Shown here in pieces: positions 1 to 7,794 of a DNA stretch of 59,112 nucleotides; the first letter of the stretch is position 1; every line of letters starts with the position of its first letter. The stretch covers positions 1 to 59,112 of the forward strand of contig CAMDOT010000008.1 of NCBI GenBank assembly GCA_945903635.1, read 5' to 3'. The notes under the pieces were generated by a model that saw only the letters and a list, made by a program, of their open reading frames with translations, was not told where the DNA came from and searched no databases. The translations under genes and the position numbers were made by a program. The stretch comes from Rhizobium sp. Q54. GTDB taxonomy: Bacteria > Pseudomonadota > Alphaproteobacteria > Reyranellales > Reyranellaceae.

Positions 1-1
1 C

Positions 2-103
2 GGCATCGATCCGGCGGTCTCGTCGACCGTGTTCCTGACGACCGTGACCGACGTGATCGGCTTCCTCGCCTTCCTGGGTCTGGCGACCTTGTTCCTGCTG
101 TAG
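2..103 (+). CDS. mgtE: Magnesium transporter MgtE, C-terminal end (partial)
   Basis: Only the last 33 codons are in the window; the gene begins upstream. The readable end, GIDPAVSSTVFLTTVTDVIG followed by FLAFLGLATLFLL and a TAG stop, matches the final transmembrane helix of MgtE-type Mg2+ channels, where a D-P-A...TTVTD...GF pattern lines the pore. Membrane protein by family. No further domains can be judged from this fragment, and the 68 bp after it show no clear terminator. Confidence 0.75.
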   Translation, partial: GIDPAVSSTVFLTTVTDVIGFLAFLGLATLFLL

Positions 104-171
104 CGGGCGCAGTCGAGACGGCTTCGCATCGGCGGTCCGGCGCTGTATCGTGCCCACCGGGAGGAGGCTCC

Positions 172-633
172 ATGCAAGTGATCGCCCGCCTTGTCGCGCT
201 GGTCGTCCTGTCGATGGTCGCCCTGTCGTTGGCTGTGCCGGCGGCGCAGGCGCAGAACAAGCTGCCGACGGAGCGCGGCCTCGAGGCCTTGGTGAAGAGT
301 TCGCTGCTGTCGTTCAACGATGCCAACGTAACGGGCAACTACACGGTCTTCCACGCCAAGCTCTCCAAGCCGTTTCGCCAGCAGTTTTCGCCGGAAAAAC
401 TCAAGGAGACCTTCAGGGAGTTCGCCGAAAAGGATATCGATATCGACATCATCGCGGCAATGAAGCCCACCTACGACCCGGCGCCGTTGATCGACGACAA
501 TGGCAAGCTGGTCGTGAAGGGATCCTTCCCGACCGAGCCGGCGCGCGTGGTTTTCGAACTGGACTTCATTCCGTCGGACGCCGAATGGAAGTTGGTCCGC
601 ATCAACATCAAGACGACGCGCGCGCCCCAGTGA
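172..633 (+). CDS. Small secreted protein of unknown function
   Basis: The 153-residue product starts with a clear Sec signal peptide: a short basic start (MQVIAR), a hydrophobic core of about 18 residues, then AQAQ, so cleavage is likely near residue 27. The mature part is about 125 residues, alpha/beta in pattern, without cysteines or an obvious catalytic motif, so a periplasmic or secreted location is inferred. A strong ribosome site (GGGAGGAGG) lies just before the ATG and fixes the start. The family is not recognised. Just after the stop, 632-680 has an imperfect tandem repeat of a GACCGAGCAGACTGT-like unit that precedes the dehydrogenase gene. Confidence 0.7.
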   Translation: MQVIARLVALVVLSMVALSLAVPAAQAQNKLPTERGLEALVKSSLLSFNDANVTGNYTVFHAKLSKPFRQQFSPEKLKETFREFAEKDIDIDIIAAMKPTYDPAPLIDDNGKLVVKGSFPTEPARVVFELDFIPSDAEWKLVRINIKTTRAPQ

Positions 634-695
634 TCGAGCAGACAGTGACCGAGCAGACTGTGACCGAACAGAACCGCAACAGGTAAATCACGATC

Positions 696-1868
696 ATGAT
701 CCCCAATGCCATGCCGGCCTTCGACTTCGGTCTGGGCGAGACCGCCGACGCTCTACGCGACCAGGTTCAGCGCTTTGCCTCTGCCGAAGTGGCGCCGATT
801 GCCGCCGAGCTCGACAAGACCGACCGCTTCCCGCGCGAGCTGTGGCCCAAGATGGGCGACCTTGGCCTGCACGGCATCACGGTCGCGGAGGAATATGGCG
901 GCTCGGGCCTGGGCTATCTCGAGCATGTCGTGGCGGTCGAGGAACTCAGCCGCGCGTCCGCCGCCGTCGGTTTGAGCTACGGCGCGCATTCCAACCTCTG
1001 CGTCAACCAGATCAGCCGCAACGGCAACGACGAGCAGAAGCGGCGCTTCCTGCCGAAGCTGATCTCCGGCGAGCACGTCGGCAGCCTGGCGATGAGCGAG
1101 TCCAGTGCGGGCTCCGATGTCGTCTCTATGAAGCTGCGGGCCGACAAGAAGGGCGATCGCTACGTGCTGAACGGCACGAAGATGTGGATCACCAACAGTC
1201 CCGATGCGCAAGTCGTTGTCGTCTACGCCAAGACCGATCCGGCTGCCGGCTCGCGCGGCATCACGACGTTCATCGTCGAGACCGACCGCAAGGGTTTCAA
1301 GGTGGCGCAGAAACTCGACAAGATGGGCATGCGCGGCTCATCGACCGGTGAGCTGGTGTTCGAGGATTGCGAAATTCCCGAGGAAAACGTGCTGGGCCCG
1401 GTGGGCAAGGGCGTGAACGTCCTGATGAGCGGCCTCGACTACGAGCGCGCCGTGCTGGCGGCCGGCCCGCTCGGTATCATGCAGTCGGCCATGGATATCG
1501 TCGTGCCCTATGTCCATGAGCGCCAGCAATTCGGCCAGCCGATCGGCACCTTCCAATTGGTCCAGGGCAAGCTCGCCGACATGTACACGACGATGAATGC
1601 CTGCAAGTCGTACGTCTATGCCGTCGCCAAGGCCTGCGATCGCGGCCAGACGACGCGCAAGGATTCGGCGGGGGCCATCCTCTACGCCGCCGAGAAAGCC
1701 ACCATGGTGGCGCTCGACGCCATCCAGCTCCTGGGCGGCAACGGTTACATCAACGACTATCCGACCGGCCGCCTGCTGCGCGACGCCAAGCTCTACGAGA
1801 TCGGCGCCGGCACCAGCGAGATCAGGCGCATGCTGATCGGGCGCGAGCTGTTCGCCGAATCGGCCTGA
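696..1868 (+). CDS. ivd: Isovaleryl-CoA dehydrogenase (acyl-CoA dehydrogenase family)
   Basis: This 390-residue FAD flavoprotein should oxidise isovaleryl-CoA to 3-methylcrotonyl-CoA in leucine breakdown and pass electrons to electron-transfer flavoprotein. The N-terminal helical domain is residues 1-125, the beta domain about 126-240 (MSESSAGSD and WITNS flavin-contact motifs), and the C-terminal helical domain follows. Glu250 in [13 protein letters not shown] sits where isovaleryl-CoA dehydrogenases carry the catalytic base, on a different helix from most acyl-CoA dehydrogenases. The family signature [12 protein letters not shown] is near the C-terminus. Length is normal. The other leucine-pathway genes are not adjacent; a TetR gene and an acyl-CoA synthetase follow, so a related branched substrate is possible. 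Confidence 0.88.
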   Translation: MIPNAMPAFDFGLGETADALRDQVQRFASAEVAPIAAELDKTDRFPRELWPKMGDLGLHGITVAEEYGGSGLGYLEHVVAVEELSRASAAVGLSYGAHSNLCVNQISRNGNDEQKRRFLPKLISGEHVGSLAMSESSAGSDVVSMKLRADKKGDRYVLNGTKMWITNSPDAQVVVVYAKTDPAAGSRGITTFIVETDRKGFKVAQKLDKMGMRGSSTGELVFEDCEIPEENVLGPVGKGVNVLMSGLDYERAVLAAGPLGIMQSAMDIVVPYVHERQQFGQPIGTFQLVQGKLADMYTTMNACKSYVYAVAKACDRGQTTRKDSAGAILYAAEKATMVALDAIQLLGGNGYINDYPTGRLLRDAKLYEIGAGTSEIRRMLIGRELFAESA

Positions 1869-1901
1869 TACAGCGGCATTGACCAAATCGATGTCTTTTC
1901 G

Positions 1902-1914
1902 TACACGGTGTGTA
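1902..1914. promoter_or_regulatory. Candidate TetR operator TACAC-ggt-GTGTA
   Basis: A perfect 5-bp inverted repeat with a 3-bp centre lies 13 bp before the ATG of the TetR gene at 1928. The position suits autoregulation by the downstream TetR protein. The assignment is by position and symmetry only. Confidence 0.45.
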
Positions 1915-1927
1915 TGGAAAGAACGAC

Positions 1928-2566
1928 ATGCCGCGCTATCTGACCGAGCAGGACATCGCCGACTTCCGCGCCGAATTGTGCAGGGTCGCGACCGAGCGGT
2001 TCGCCCGCTTCGGCTATGAAGGTGTCACCATGCGCCAGCTCGCCGAGGCGCTGGGGTGCAGCCCCAAGACGCCATACCGGTATTTCAAGGACAAGGCCAA
2101 CATCCTGGCGACGGTGCGCGCCGAGGCCTTCGCCAGGTTCTCGGAAGCCCTTGAGAAAGCAGCCGCCTCCACCACCGAGCCGCTCGAGCGCGGCCGGCGC
2201 GTCGGCGAGGCGTATCTGAAGTTCGCCCTCGCCAACCCTCATGCCTATCGCATCATGTTCGAAATCGACCAGCCGATCGACGACAGTCACCCCGGCCTGG
2301 CGCGCGAGGCAATGCGGGCGCGCCAGTTCATCACCCGTCAATCCGAGGAGATGGTGACGGCTGGCCTGATTGCCGTTGATCCGCAGCTGTTCGGTTGGTC
2401 GATGTGGGCGGCTATCCATGGTCTCGTGATGCTGCATCAGGCCGGCATGCTGCATGATGGTCCAGACTACGCGACGCTCAGTAACTTCCACGGCGCCCTG
2501 ATGTTCAAGGGGGCGGCGGCACCGTCTTCAAAGACATCGGCTCCGAAGGCGAGGAGGAAGCGATGA
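1928..2566 (+). CDS. TetR/AcrR family transcriptional regulator
   Basis: The 212-residue protein has an N-terminal helix-turn-helix, about residues 15-60, with the TetR pattern FARFGYEGVTMRQLAEALG followed by SPKTPYRYFKDK. The C-terminal ligand domain is all-helical, and the tail is basic (PKARRKR). The ATG at 1928 is preferred over an in-frame GTG at 1910 because GGAAAG is well spaced before it and the earlier start would lie inside the candidate operator. The stop overlaps the acyl-CoA synthetase start (ATGA), so the two are co-transcribed and the regulator probably senses an acyl-CoA or fatty acid handled by that enzyme. The ligand is unknown. Confidence 0.85.
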   Translation: MPRYLTEQDIADFRAELCRVATERFARFGYEGVTMRQLAEALGCSPKTPYRYFKDKANILATVRAEAFARFSEALEKAAASTTEPLERGRRVGEAYLKFALANPHAYRIMFEIDQPIDDSHPGLAREAMRARQFITRQSEEMVTAGLIAVDPQLFGWSMWAAIHGLVMLHQAGMLHDGPDYATLSNFHGALMFKGAAAPSSKTSAPKARRKR

Positions 2567-4098
2567 CACCGGGCGTCACGGCAGGTGAGCGTTTCCGAAG
2601 CTGGGCCGATATCCAGGCCAATGCGGCGCGGGGAGCAAGTGGTCTGGCCGCACTCGGCGTCGGCGAGGACGACAGCGTGGCGCTGATGCTGCGCAACGAC
2701 TTCGCCACTTTCGAGGTCAATATGGCGGCGGGCCAGCTCGGCGCCTACGCCGTGCCGATCAACTGGCATTTCACGCCAGAGGAGGCCGATTACATCCTCC
2801 GTGACAGCGCCGCCAAGGTACTGGTGGCGCATAGCGATCTCCTGGCGCAGATCGCATCAGGTGTTCCTGATGGCGTGAGGGTGCTGGTGGTCCCGACGCC
2901 CGAGGAGATCGCGGCGGCCTACAACGTTCCGGCGGATCACCGCGTGGCGCCGGTCGGCACCACCCTATGGGAGGATTTCATCGCCGCATCGGTGCCACGC
3001 ACGGCGCCGCCCAAACTCGCGCGCGGCAGCATGATCTACACGTCCGGCACCACCGGACGGCCGAAGGGCGTGCGCCGGAAGCCCAGCACGCCGGAGCAGC
3101 AGGCTAAGGCCGCAGGAGAGGCCGCGACCTTCTGGGGCCTCAAATCCGACCCCGCGATCGTCGTGCTGATGAACGGCCCGATGTACCATTCCGCGCCGGC
3201 CGCCTACGGTATGGCGAGTGCTCGGCTCGGCCTCAACGTGGTCCTGCAGGCGCGTTTCGAGGCCGAGGACATGCTGCGCCTGATCGACAGGCATGGCGTC
3301 AGCCACATGCATATCGTGCCGACGATGCTGGTACGCCTGCTGCGCCTGCCCGAAGAAACGAAGCGGCGCTACGACGTCTCCTCGCTGCGCTTCGTGACGC
3401 ACGGTGCGGCGCCCTGTGCCCCGGCCGTGAAGCGGCGGATGATCGAGTGGTGGGGACCGGTGATCTACGAGTACTACGGCGCGACCGAAACCGGGGTCGT
3501 CGTCTGGCACGGCTCCGAGGAGGCGTTGCGCAAGCCCGGCACGGTCGGCCGGCTGGTGCCCGGCGCCATCCTCCGGATCGTCGATGATCAGGGACGCGAC
3601 GTGGCGCAGGGCGAGGTCGGCGAGATCTACCTGCGCGGACCGAACCTGTCGGACTTCACCTACAACAACGACGACGCCAAGCGTCGCGAGGTGGCGCTAG
3701 GCGATCTCGTGACCGTGGGAGATATTGGCTACCTCGATGCCGACGGTTTCATATTCCTGTGTGATCGCAAGCGCGACATGATCATTTCGGGCGGTGTGAA
3801 CATCTACCCGGCCGAGATCGAATCGGCGCTGATCCAGATGCCGGGTGTGCGCGACTGTGCGGTCTTCGGCATTCCCGACGAGGAATTCGGCGAGCAGATC
3901 TGCGCCTATGTCGAGCCCGTGGCCGAAGCCGCACTGGATGCGGCCGAGGTCAGGGCCTACCTCGCGCAGCATCTGGCGCGCTACAAGGTTCCGAGAGTGG
4001 TCGAATTCAGCCCCGCGCTTCCCCGTGAAGATTCGGGCAAAATCTTCAAACGCAAGCTTAGGGCCCCATATTGGGAAAAGGCGGGGCGCAGAATCTGA
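2563..4098 (+). CDS. Acyl-CoA synthetase (AMP-forming), ANL superfamily
   Basis: This 511-residue enzyme activates a carboxylic acid with ATP to an acyl-adenylate and transfers it to CoA. The P-loop-like motif YTSGTTGRPKG is near residues 160-170, the adenylate-contact motif YEYYGATETG lies in the middle, GDIGYLDADGFIFLCDRKRDMIISGG marks the hinge in two pieces, and a C-terminal lysine in REDSGKIFKRKL is the expected catalytic Lys. The start overlaps the tetR stop by 4 bp. Substrate chain length cannot be read from the sequence; linkage to an isovaleryl-CoA-type dehydrogenase suggests a short, medium or branched acid. Cytosolic, with no signal peptide. Confidence 0.87.
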   Translation: MTPGVTAGERFRSWADIQANAARGASGLAALGVGEDDSVALMLRNDFATFEVNMAAGQLGAYAVPINWHFTPEEADYILRDSAAKVLVAHSDLLAQIASGVPDGVRVLVVPTPEEIAAAYNVPADHRVAPVGTTLWEDFIAASVPRTAPPKLARGSMIYTSGTTGRPKGVRRKPSTPEQQAKAAGEAATFWGLKSDPAIVVLMNGPMYHSAPAAYGMASARLGLNVVLQARFEAEDMLRLIDRHGVSHMHIVPTMLVRLLRLPEETKRRYDVSSLRFVTHGAAPCAPAVKRRMIEWWGPVIYEYYGATETGVVVWHGSEEALRKPGTVGRLVPGAILRIVDDQGRDVAQGEVGEIYLRGPNLSDFTYNNDDAKRREVALGDLVTVGDIGYLDADGFIFLCDRKRDMIISGGVNIYPAEIESALIQMPGVRDCAVFGIPDEEFGEQICAYVEPVAEAALDAAEVRAYLAQHLARYKVPRVVEFSPALPREDSGKIFKRKLRAPYWEKAGRRI

Positions 4099-4106
4099 GG
4101 GGTCGC

Positions 4107-4802
4107 ATGGCCGAAGACGACGTCACCTTGTTCGGCAAGTTGAAAAACAAGCTGATCGACAGCAAGCAGAAGTGGGCCGAGGAGGGGCGGTTGCTGACCG
4201 GCAAGACGGCGGCGCACTCGGTGCGGTTGCCGCCTGGGCAGCGGCAGGTCGAGACTTGGCCGGTGCTCGACCTCGGCGTCCAGCCCGAGATCCCAACCCA
4301 TGCCTGGCGCCTGTTCGTCGACGGCGCGGTCGAGATGCCGACGACCTGGAAGTGGGGTGAGTTCACCGATCTTCCCAGGGCCCGGTTCACCAGCGACATC
4401 CACTGCGTGACCGCATGGTCGCGCTACGACAACAAGTGGGAAGGCGTGAGTGCCTGCGACCTGCTGGCGCTGGTGAAGCCCAAGGCGGACGCCAAGTACG
4501 TCATCTTCCATTCCTACGACACCTACACGACCAACGTGCCGCTCGAGGACTTTGCGGCCGAGGACGTGTTGCTGGCGTGGAGTTGGAACGGCCAGCCGAT
4601 CAGCCGCGAGCATGGCGGACCGTTGCGGGTGGTGATTCCGAAGCTCTACTTCTGGAAGAGTGCCAAGTGGATCAAGCGCGTCGAATTTTCACCCATCGAT
4701 AAGCCGGGCTTCTGGGAAGTGCGCGGCTATCACAATTACGGCGATCCATGGCTGGAACAACGCTATGACGATGAGGCCTCTGAAGGCCCTAAGGAGATCT
4801 GA
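4107..4802 (+). CDS. Sulfite-oxidase-fold molybdopterin oxidoreductase
   Basis: The 231-residue protein carries the single-domain oxidoreductase molybdopterin-binding fold (PF00174 type). Cys100 in SDIHCVTAWS is at the position of the conserved molybdenum-ligating cysteine, and VIFHSYDTYTTNVPL and SREHGGPLRVV are family blocks. There is no dimerisation domain as in true sulfite oxidase and no Tat signal as in MsrP, so it is inferred to act in the cytosol; its electron partner is unknown. The ATG at 4107 follows GAGGGG and is preferred over an in-frame start at 4071 inside the synthetase gene. It precedes glutathione peroxidase by 1 bp, so a role in oxidative or sulfur-species stress is possible. 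Confidence 0.82.
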   Translation: MAEDDVTLFGKLKNKLIDSKQKWAEEGRLLTGKTAAHSVRLPPGQRQVETWPVLDLGVQPEIPTHAWRLFVDGAVEMPTTWKWGEFTDLPRARFTSDIHCVTAWSRYDNKWEGVSACDLLALVKPKADAKYVIFHSYDTYTTNVPLEDFAAEDVLLAWSWNGQPISREHGGPLRVVIPKLYFWKSAKWIKRVEFSPIDKPGFWEVRGYHNYGDPWLEQRYDDEASEGPKEI

Positions 4803-4803
4803 C

Positions 4804-5280
4804 ATGTCGGCTCATGACTATTCCTTCACGACGATCGACGGCAAGCCGCTGGACTTGAAGGACCTTGCCGGCAAGGCGGTGCTGGTGGTGAATGTCGCTT
4901 CGTATTGCGGGTTCACGCCGCAATACACCGACATGCAGGAGCTGCATGAGACCTACGGTCCCAAGGGCCTCGTGGTGCTGGGCGTGCCTTCCAATGATTT
5001 CGGAGCGCAGGAACCGCGCGGCGAGGCGGAAATCGCCAAGTTCTGCGAGAGCATGTACAGCGTCACCTTCCCGCTTACCGCCAAGCAGAAGGTGATCGGG
5101 CCGGATGCCCACGCGCTCTACCAGTGGATCGCGGCACAGGCCGGCGAGGGCGCCGCGCCCAAGTGGAACTTCCACAAATACCTGATCGGCAAGGACGGCA
5201 GCCTGCTCGGCGCCTGGCCGAGCCGCGTGCGTCCCCGGTCGAGCGAGATCACCGAGGCCGTTGAAGCGGCTCTTCGCTAG
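4804..5280 (+). CDS. Glutathione peroxidase family thiol peroxidase
   Basis: The 158-residue cytosolic thioredoxin-fold enzyme reduces hydroperoxides. The family tetrad is present: peroxidatic Cys35 (NVASYCGFT), Gln69 (GVPSNDFGAQEP), Trp121 and Asn122 (KWNFHKYLI). A second cysteine, Cys81 in KFCESMYSV, is at the resolving position of thioredoxin-dependent bacterial glutathione peroxidases, so thioredoxin may be the real reductant. The start at 4804 is 1 bp after the molybdoprotein stop. The stop codon lies in a 13-bp tandem duplication shared with the convergent uracil-DNA glycosylase gene. Confidence 0.9.
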   Translation: MSAHDYSFTTIDGKPLDLKDLAGKAVLVVNVASYCGFTPQYTDMQELHETYGPKGLVVLGVPSNDFGAQEPRGEAEIAKFCESMYSVTFPLTAKQKVIGPDAHALYQWIAAQAGEGAAPKWNFHKYLIGKDGSLLGAWPSRVRPRSSEITEAVEAALR

Positions 5281-5301
5281 GCTGCCGGGCTAGGCTGCCG
5301 G
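5276..5301. repeat. 13-bp perfect tandem repeat at convergent gene ends
   Basis: GCTAGGCTGCCGG occurs twice in direct succession (5276-5288 and 5289-5301). The first copy holds the TAG stop of the peroxidase gene and the second, read on the other strand, the TAG of the glycosylase gene. Confidence 0.85.
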
Positions 5302-5943
5302 CAGAACCCGACGGATCCCCGCAAAGACATCGTGGAACATCGCGGTCGTCAGGCGCCCGGTGTTCGTGTTGTAGCGCGAGCAGTGATAGCTGTCGGCGAG
5401 CAGCAGCCCATTCGGCAGTGTGTGTAGCCTGCCGTGGATGAAGGGATAACTTACGGCCGGCCGCACGGCGAGCGAGCGCAAGGCTTGATCGTGCGCGCCC
5501 TTGCCCAAAGCCAGAATGACCCTGGCGTTCGCCATGGCGGCTATCTCCGACTGCAGGAACGGCCGGCAGGCCGTGAACTCGATCGGCAAGGGCTTGTTCT
5601 CCGGCGGCAGGCACCGCACGGCATTGGCGATCCGGCAGTCGGCCAGACGCAGCCCGTCGGCCGGGTCGGCACCATAAGTGCCGGTGGCGAAACCGAACTT
5701 GAGCAGGGTGGCGTAGAGGAGATCGCCGGCGTAGTCGCCGGTAAACGGCCGGCCGGTGCGATTGGCGCCGCGCATGCCCGGCGCCAGTCCGACGATCAGC
5801 AGACGCGCCTCCAGCGCGCCGAACGAGCGGACGGGGGCATTCTTCCAGTCGGGGTGGAGGGCGCGAAGTTCGTCCAGGAATGCAACGAGCCTGGGGCAGC
5901 GCGGGCAGTCGAGCGGCGGCTCCTCGAAACGTGGCGCGGCCAC
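5290..5943 (-). CDS. Uracil-DNA glycosylase, family 5 (UDGb type)
   Basis: The 217-residue base-excision repair enzyme removes deaminated bases such as uracil from DNA. Motif A is GLAPGMRGANRTGRPFTGD, matching the family-5 form where polar residues replace the catalytic Asp of other families. The second motif is HCSRYNTNTGRLT near residue 190, the H-x-S-x-x-N...TGRLT pattern of the family. Cysteines at the N-terminus (DCPRCPRL) and in RIANAVRCLPP and ACRPFL fit the iron-sulfur ligands of families 4 and 5. It is convergent with the peroxidase gene and 13 bp downstream of the NYN gene on the same strand, so the two may be co-transcribed. Confidence 0.88.
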   Translation of the reverse strand: MAAPRFEEPPLDCPRCPRLVAFLDELRALHPDWKNAPVRSFGALEARLLIVGLAPGMRGANRTGRPFTGDYAGDLLYATLLKFGFATGTYGADPADGLRLADCRIANAVRCLPPENKPLPIEFTACRPFLQSEIAAMANARVILALGKGAHDQALRSLAVRPAVSYPFIHGRLHTLPNGLLLADSYHCSRYNTNTGRLTTAMFHDVFAGIRRVLPAA

Positions 5944-5956
5944 GGGACCGCGGGTG

Positions 5957-6595
5957 CTAGGCCGAACGCATCAGCGACTCGGACGGGGCGTCGTCGATGT
6001 CGCCATCCGTTTCGCGGCCGGTGAGCGGGGCACCTGTCGTGGGGCGCGCGGCGCGCTCCGACGGGTTGCGCGCGATCAAAGGCGCCAGCTCCGAGAGTTC
6101 GATGAAATCGTCGGCCTGCCGGCGCAGCTCGTCCGCCACCATCGGTGGCGAAGACTTGATGGTGCTGACCACCGACACGCGCAGGCCGCGGCGCTGCACG
6201 GCCTCGACCAGCCGGCGGAAGTCGCCATCGCCGGAGAACAGGATCACGTGGTCCAGATGCTCGGCCATCTCGAGCACGTCGATGGCGAGCTCGATGTCCA
6301 TGTTGCCCTTGATCTTGCGGCGGCCCATGGCATCGGTGAACTCCTTGGTCGGCTTCGTGACCATGGTGTAGCCGTTGTAGTCGAGCCAATCGATCAGCGG
6401 ACGGATGGGCGAATATTCCTGATCTTCGACCAGTGCCGTGTAGTAGTAGGCCCGAACGAGGTGGCCTTTCTCGCGAAACACCTTCAGCAGGCGGCGATAG
6501 TCGATGTCGAAGCCCAGGGCCCGTGCGGCGGAGTAGAGATTGGAGCCGTCGATGAAGAGAGCGACCCGCTCGTTATCGTAAAAATTGCCTTTCAT
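5957..6595 (-). CDS. NYN-domain (PIN-like, LabA/DUF88) RNase-family protein
   Basis: The 212-residue protein has a PIN-like nuclease fold over residues 1-160. Expected acidic positions are visible in ALFIDGSNLY, KGNMDIELAIDVL and ILFSGDGDFRRLV, which in this family cluster around a metal and suggest RNA cleavage. The C-terminal 50 residues are low in complexity and probably disordered. The start MKGNFYDNER at 6595 has AAAGGG upstream and is preferred over one ten codons earlier. It is divergent from folK. The 6596-6739 gap between them is AT-richer and must hold both promoters, but I cannot assign -35/-10 boxes with confidence. The cellular target is unknown. Confidence 0.82.
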   Translation of the reverse strand: MKGNFYDNERVALFIDGSNLYSAARALGFDIDYRRLLKVFREKGHLVRAYYYTALVEDQEYSPIRPLIDWLDYNGYTMVTKPTKEFTDAMGRRKIKGNMDIELAIDVLEMAEHLDHVILFSGDGDFRRLVEAVQRRGLRVSVVSTIKSSPPMVADELRRQADDFIELSELAPLIARNPSERAARPTTGAPLTGRETDGDIDDAPSESLMRSA

Positions 6596-6739
6596 GGCGG
6601 TTAATCCCTTTGAAAGAATATACACATAGCGAGCGAAAAATTTATTTTGTGGAGGGAGGAGCCTAACCTGCGTCCCTCCCAGTGCACATCAAGTCTAGGG
6701 TATTATCCTATAGATCACAAGGAGTTGGGGGTTATTCCG

Positions 6740-7255
6740 GTGGGAAACGCGGGGCCAAATTCGATATTCATAGGGGCCGGCGCGAACCTGGGTCACCCGT
6801 CCTATGGAACGCCTCGTGAGACGCTGGAGGCAGCCTTCGGCGACCTCGCCCGGCGCGGCGTACAAATCTTGCGGGTGTCGCCCTGGTATAGAACCGCGCC
6901 GGTGCCGGTGTCCGACCAGCCTTGGTACCAGAATGTCGTGATCGAAGTGGCCAGCGACATGTCGCCCGACAGGCTCCTGGCCACCCTCCATGATGTCGAG
7001 CAGGCCTTCGGGCGGGTCCGGACGGTGGCCAATGCACCTCGCGTGATCGACCTGGATTTACTGGATTTCCGTGGAGAAATCGCCCCTGGCGGACCGGGGC
7101 AGGCGATCTTGCCCCATCCCCGCCTGGCCAGCCGGGCGTTCGTCCTGAGGCCCCTGGCCGACCTTGCCCCACAATGGCGGCATCCCGTGACCCACGAGCC
7201 GATCCACGCCCTCCTGAAGGCATTGCCGGCGGATCAGGTCACGGAGCGTCTGTAG
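6740..7255 (+). CDS. folK: 2-amino-4-hydroxy-6-hydroxymethyldihydropteridine pyrophosphokinase
   Basis: FolK transfers pyrophosphate from ATP to hydroxymethyl-dihydropterin in folate synthesis. The roughly 171-residue product shows GAGANLG at the N-terminus, YRTAPVPVSDQPWYQNVV, the RVIDLDLLDF metal/ATP motif, and the closing LPHPRLASRAFVLRPLADL block. The start is uncertain: GTG at 6740 gives the family-length N-terminus, but the best ribosome site, AAGGAG at 6719-6724, is 15 bp away. Codons further upstream look non-coding. The order folK-rpoZ-rsh is common in alphaproteobacteria. Confidence 0.88.
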   Translation: MGNAGPNSIFIGAGANLGHPSYGTPRETLEAAFGDLARRGVQILRVSPWYRTAPVPVSDQPWYQNVVIEVASDMSPDRLLATLHDVEQAFGRVRTVANAPRVIDLDLLDFRGEIAPGGPGQAILPHPRLASRAFVLRPLADLAPQWRHPVTHEPIHALLKALPADQVTERL

Positions 7256-7338
7256 GGCCGCCGGCCCGCATTTTGGGCCCCTTGCCTTTTGATGAGGGGC
7301 GCGTATAACCCGCCGCTCCCGGGAAATCAGAGGTCGCC

Positions 7339-7701
7339 ATGGCGCGCGTCACCGTCGAAGACTGCATCGTGCAGGTCCCCAATCGTTTCGAACTCGTCAT
7401 GTTCGCCGCCCAACGGGCGCGCGACATCTCGTCGGGTGCCCAGATCACTTTGGATCGTGACCGCGACAAGAATCCGGTCGTGGCGCTGCGTGAAATCGCC
7501 GAAACCAAGCTCGATCAGGCCGTGTTGAAGGATTCGTTGATTTCGGGAATGCAGAAGCATGCCGACATCGACAAGCCCGAAGAGGTCAACGAGATGGCCG
7601 AACTCGAGCAGGAATTGGCGGCGGCCCTGGCCCAGGGCGGCGCCGAAGCCGCCCAGCCGAAGGCCCTGCCGATGGCCGAGGAAGACGACGTCACTGAATA
7701 A
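7339..7701 (+). CDS. rpoZ: RNA polymerase omega subunit
   Basis: The 120-residue omega subunit helps assemble RNA polymerase and, in other proteobacteria, forms part of a ppGpp binding site. The N-terminal MARVTVEDCIVQVPNRFELV and the AAQRARDI block with DKNPVVALREIAE are diagnostic. The C-terminal acidic, alanine-rich tail from about residue 75 is typical of alphaproteobacteria. It lies just before rsh, linking the alarmone enzyme with one of its target subunits. AGAGG before the ATG fixes the start. Confidence 0.95.
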   Translation: MARVTVEDCIVQVPNRFELVMFAAQRARDISSGAQITLDRDRDKNPVVALREIAETKLDQAVLKDSLISGMQKHADIDKPEEVNEMAELEQELAAALAQGGAEAAQPKALPMAEEDDVTE

Positions 7702-7718
7702 GGCCCTGTTTTGAGGCC

Positions 7719-7739
7719 TAGCAGGGCTCAGCCCTGCTA
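7719..7739 (+). other. 9-bp stem-loop after rpoZ
   Basis: TAGCAGGGC and GCCCTGCTA pair around a TCA loop in the rpoZ-rsh gap. There is no T-run, so it is more likely an mRNA-stabilising or attenuating hairpin than a full intrinsic terminator. Confidence 0.55.
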
Positions 7740-7763
7740 TTCGCGCAATCGTCGTGGAGTAGA

Positions 7764-7794
7764 CGCAATCCGCACCATATAGTGCGTGATTGCG
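7764..7794 (+). promoter_or_regulatory. Hairpin abutting the rsh start codon
   Basis: CGCAATC-CGCAC pairs with GTGCG-T-GATTGCG around a CATATA loop, giving 12 bp with one bulged T, and ends immediately before the ATG at 7795. The only fair ribosome site (GGAG at 7756-7759) is 35 bp before the ATG but only 4 nt before the stem base. A further CGCAATC copy lies at 7744-7750 and could compete for GATTGCG. Function as a translational switch is inferred. Confidence 0.5.

Noticed and set aside
6647..6739. N-terminal extension of folK
   Set aside because: The added residues do not resemble FolK and the region is AT-rich divergent promoter sequence.
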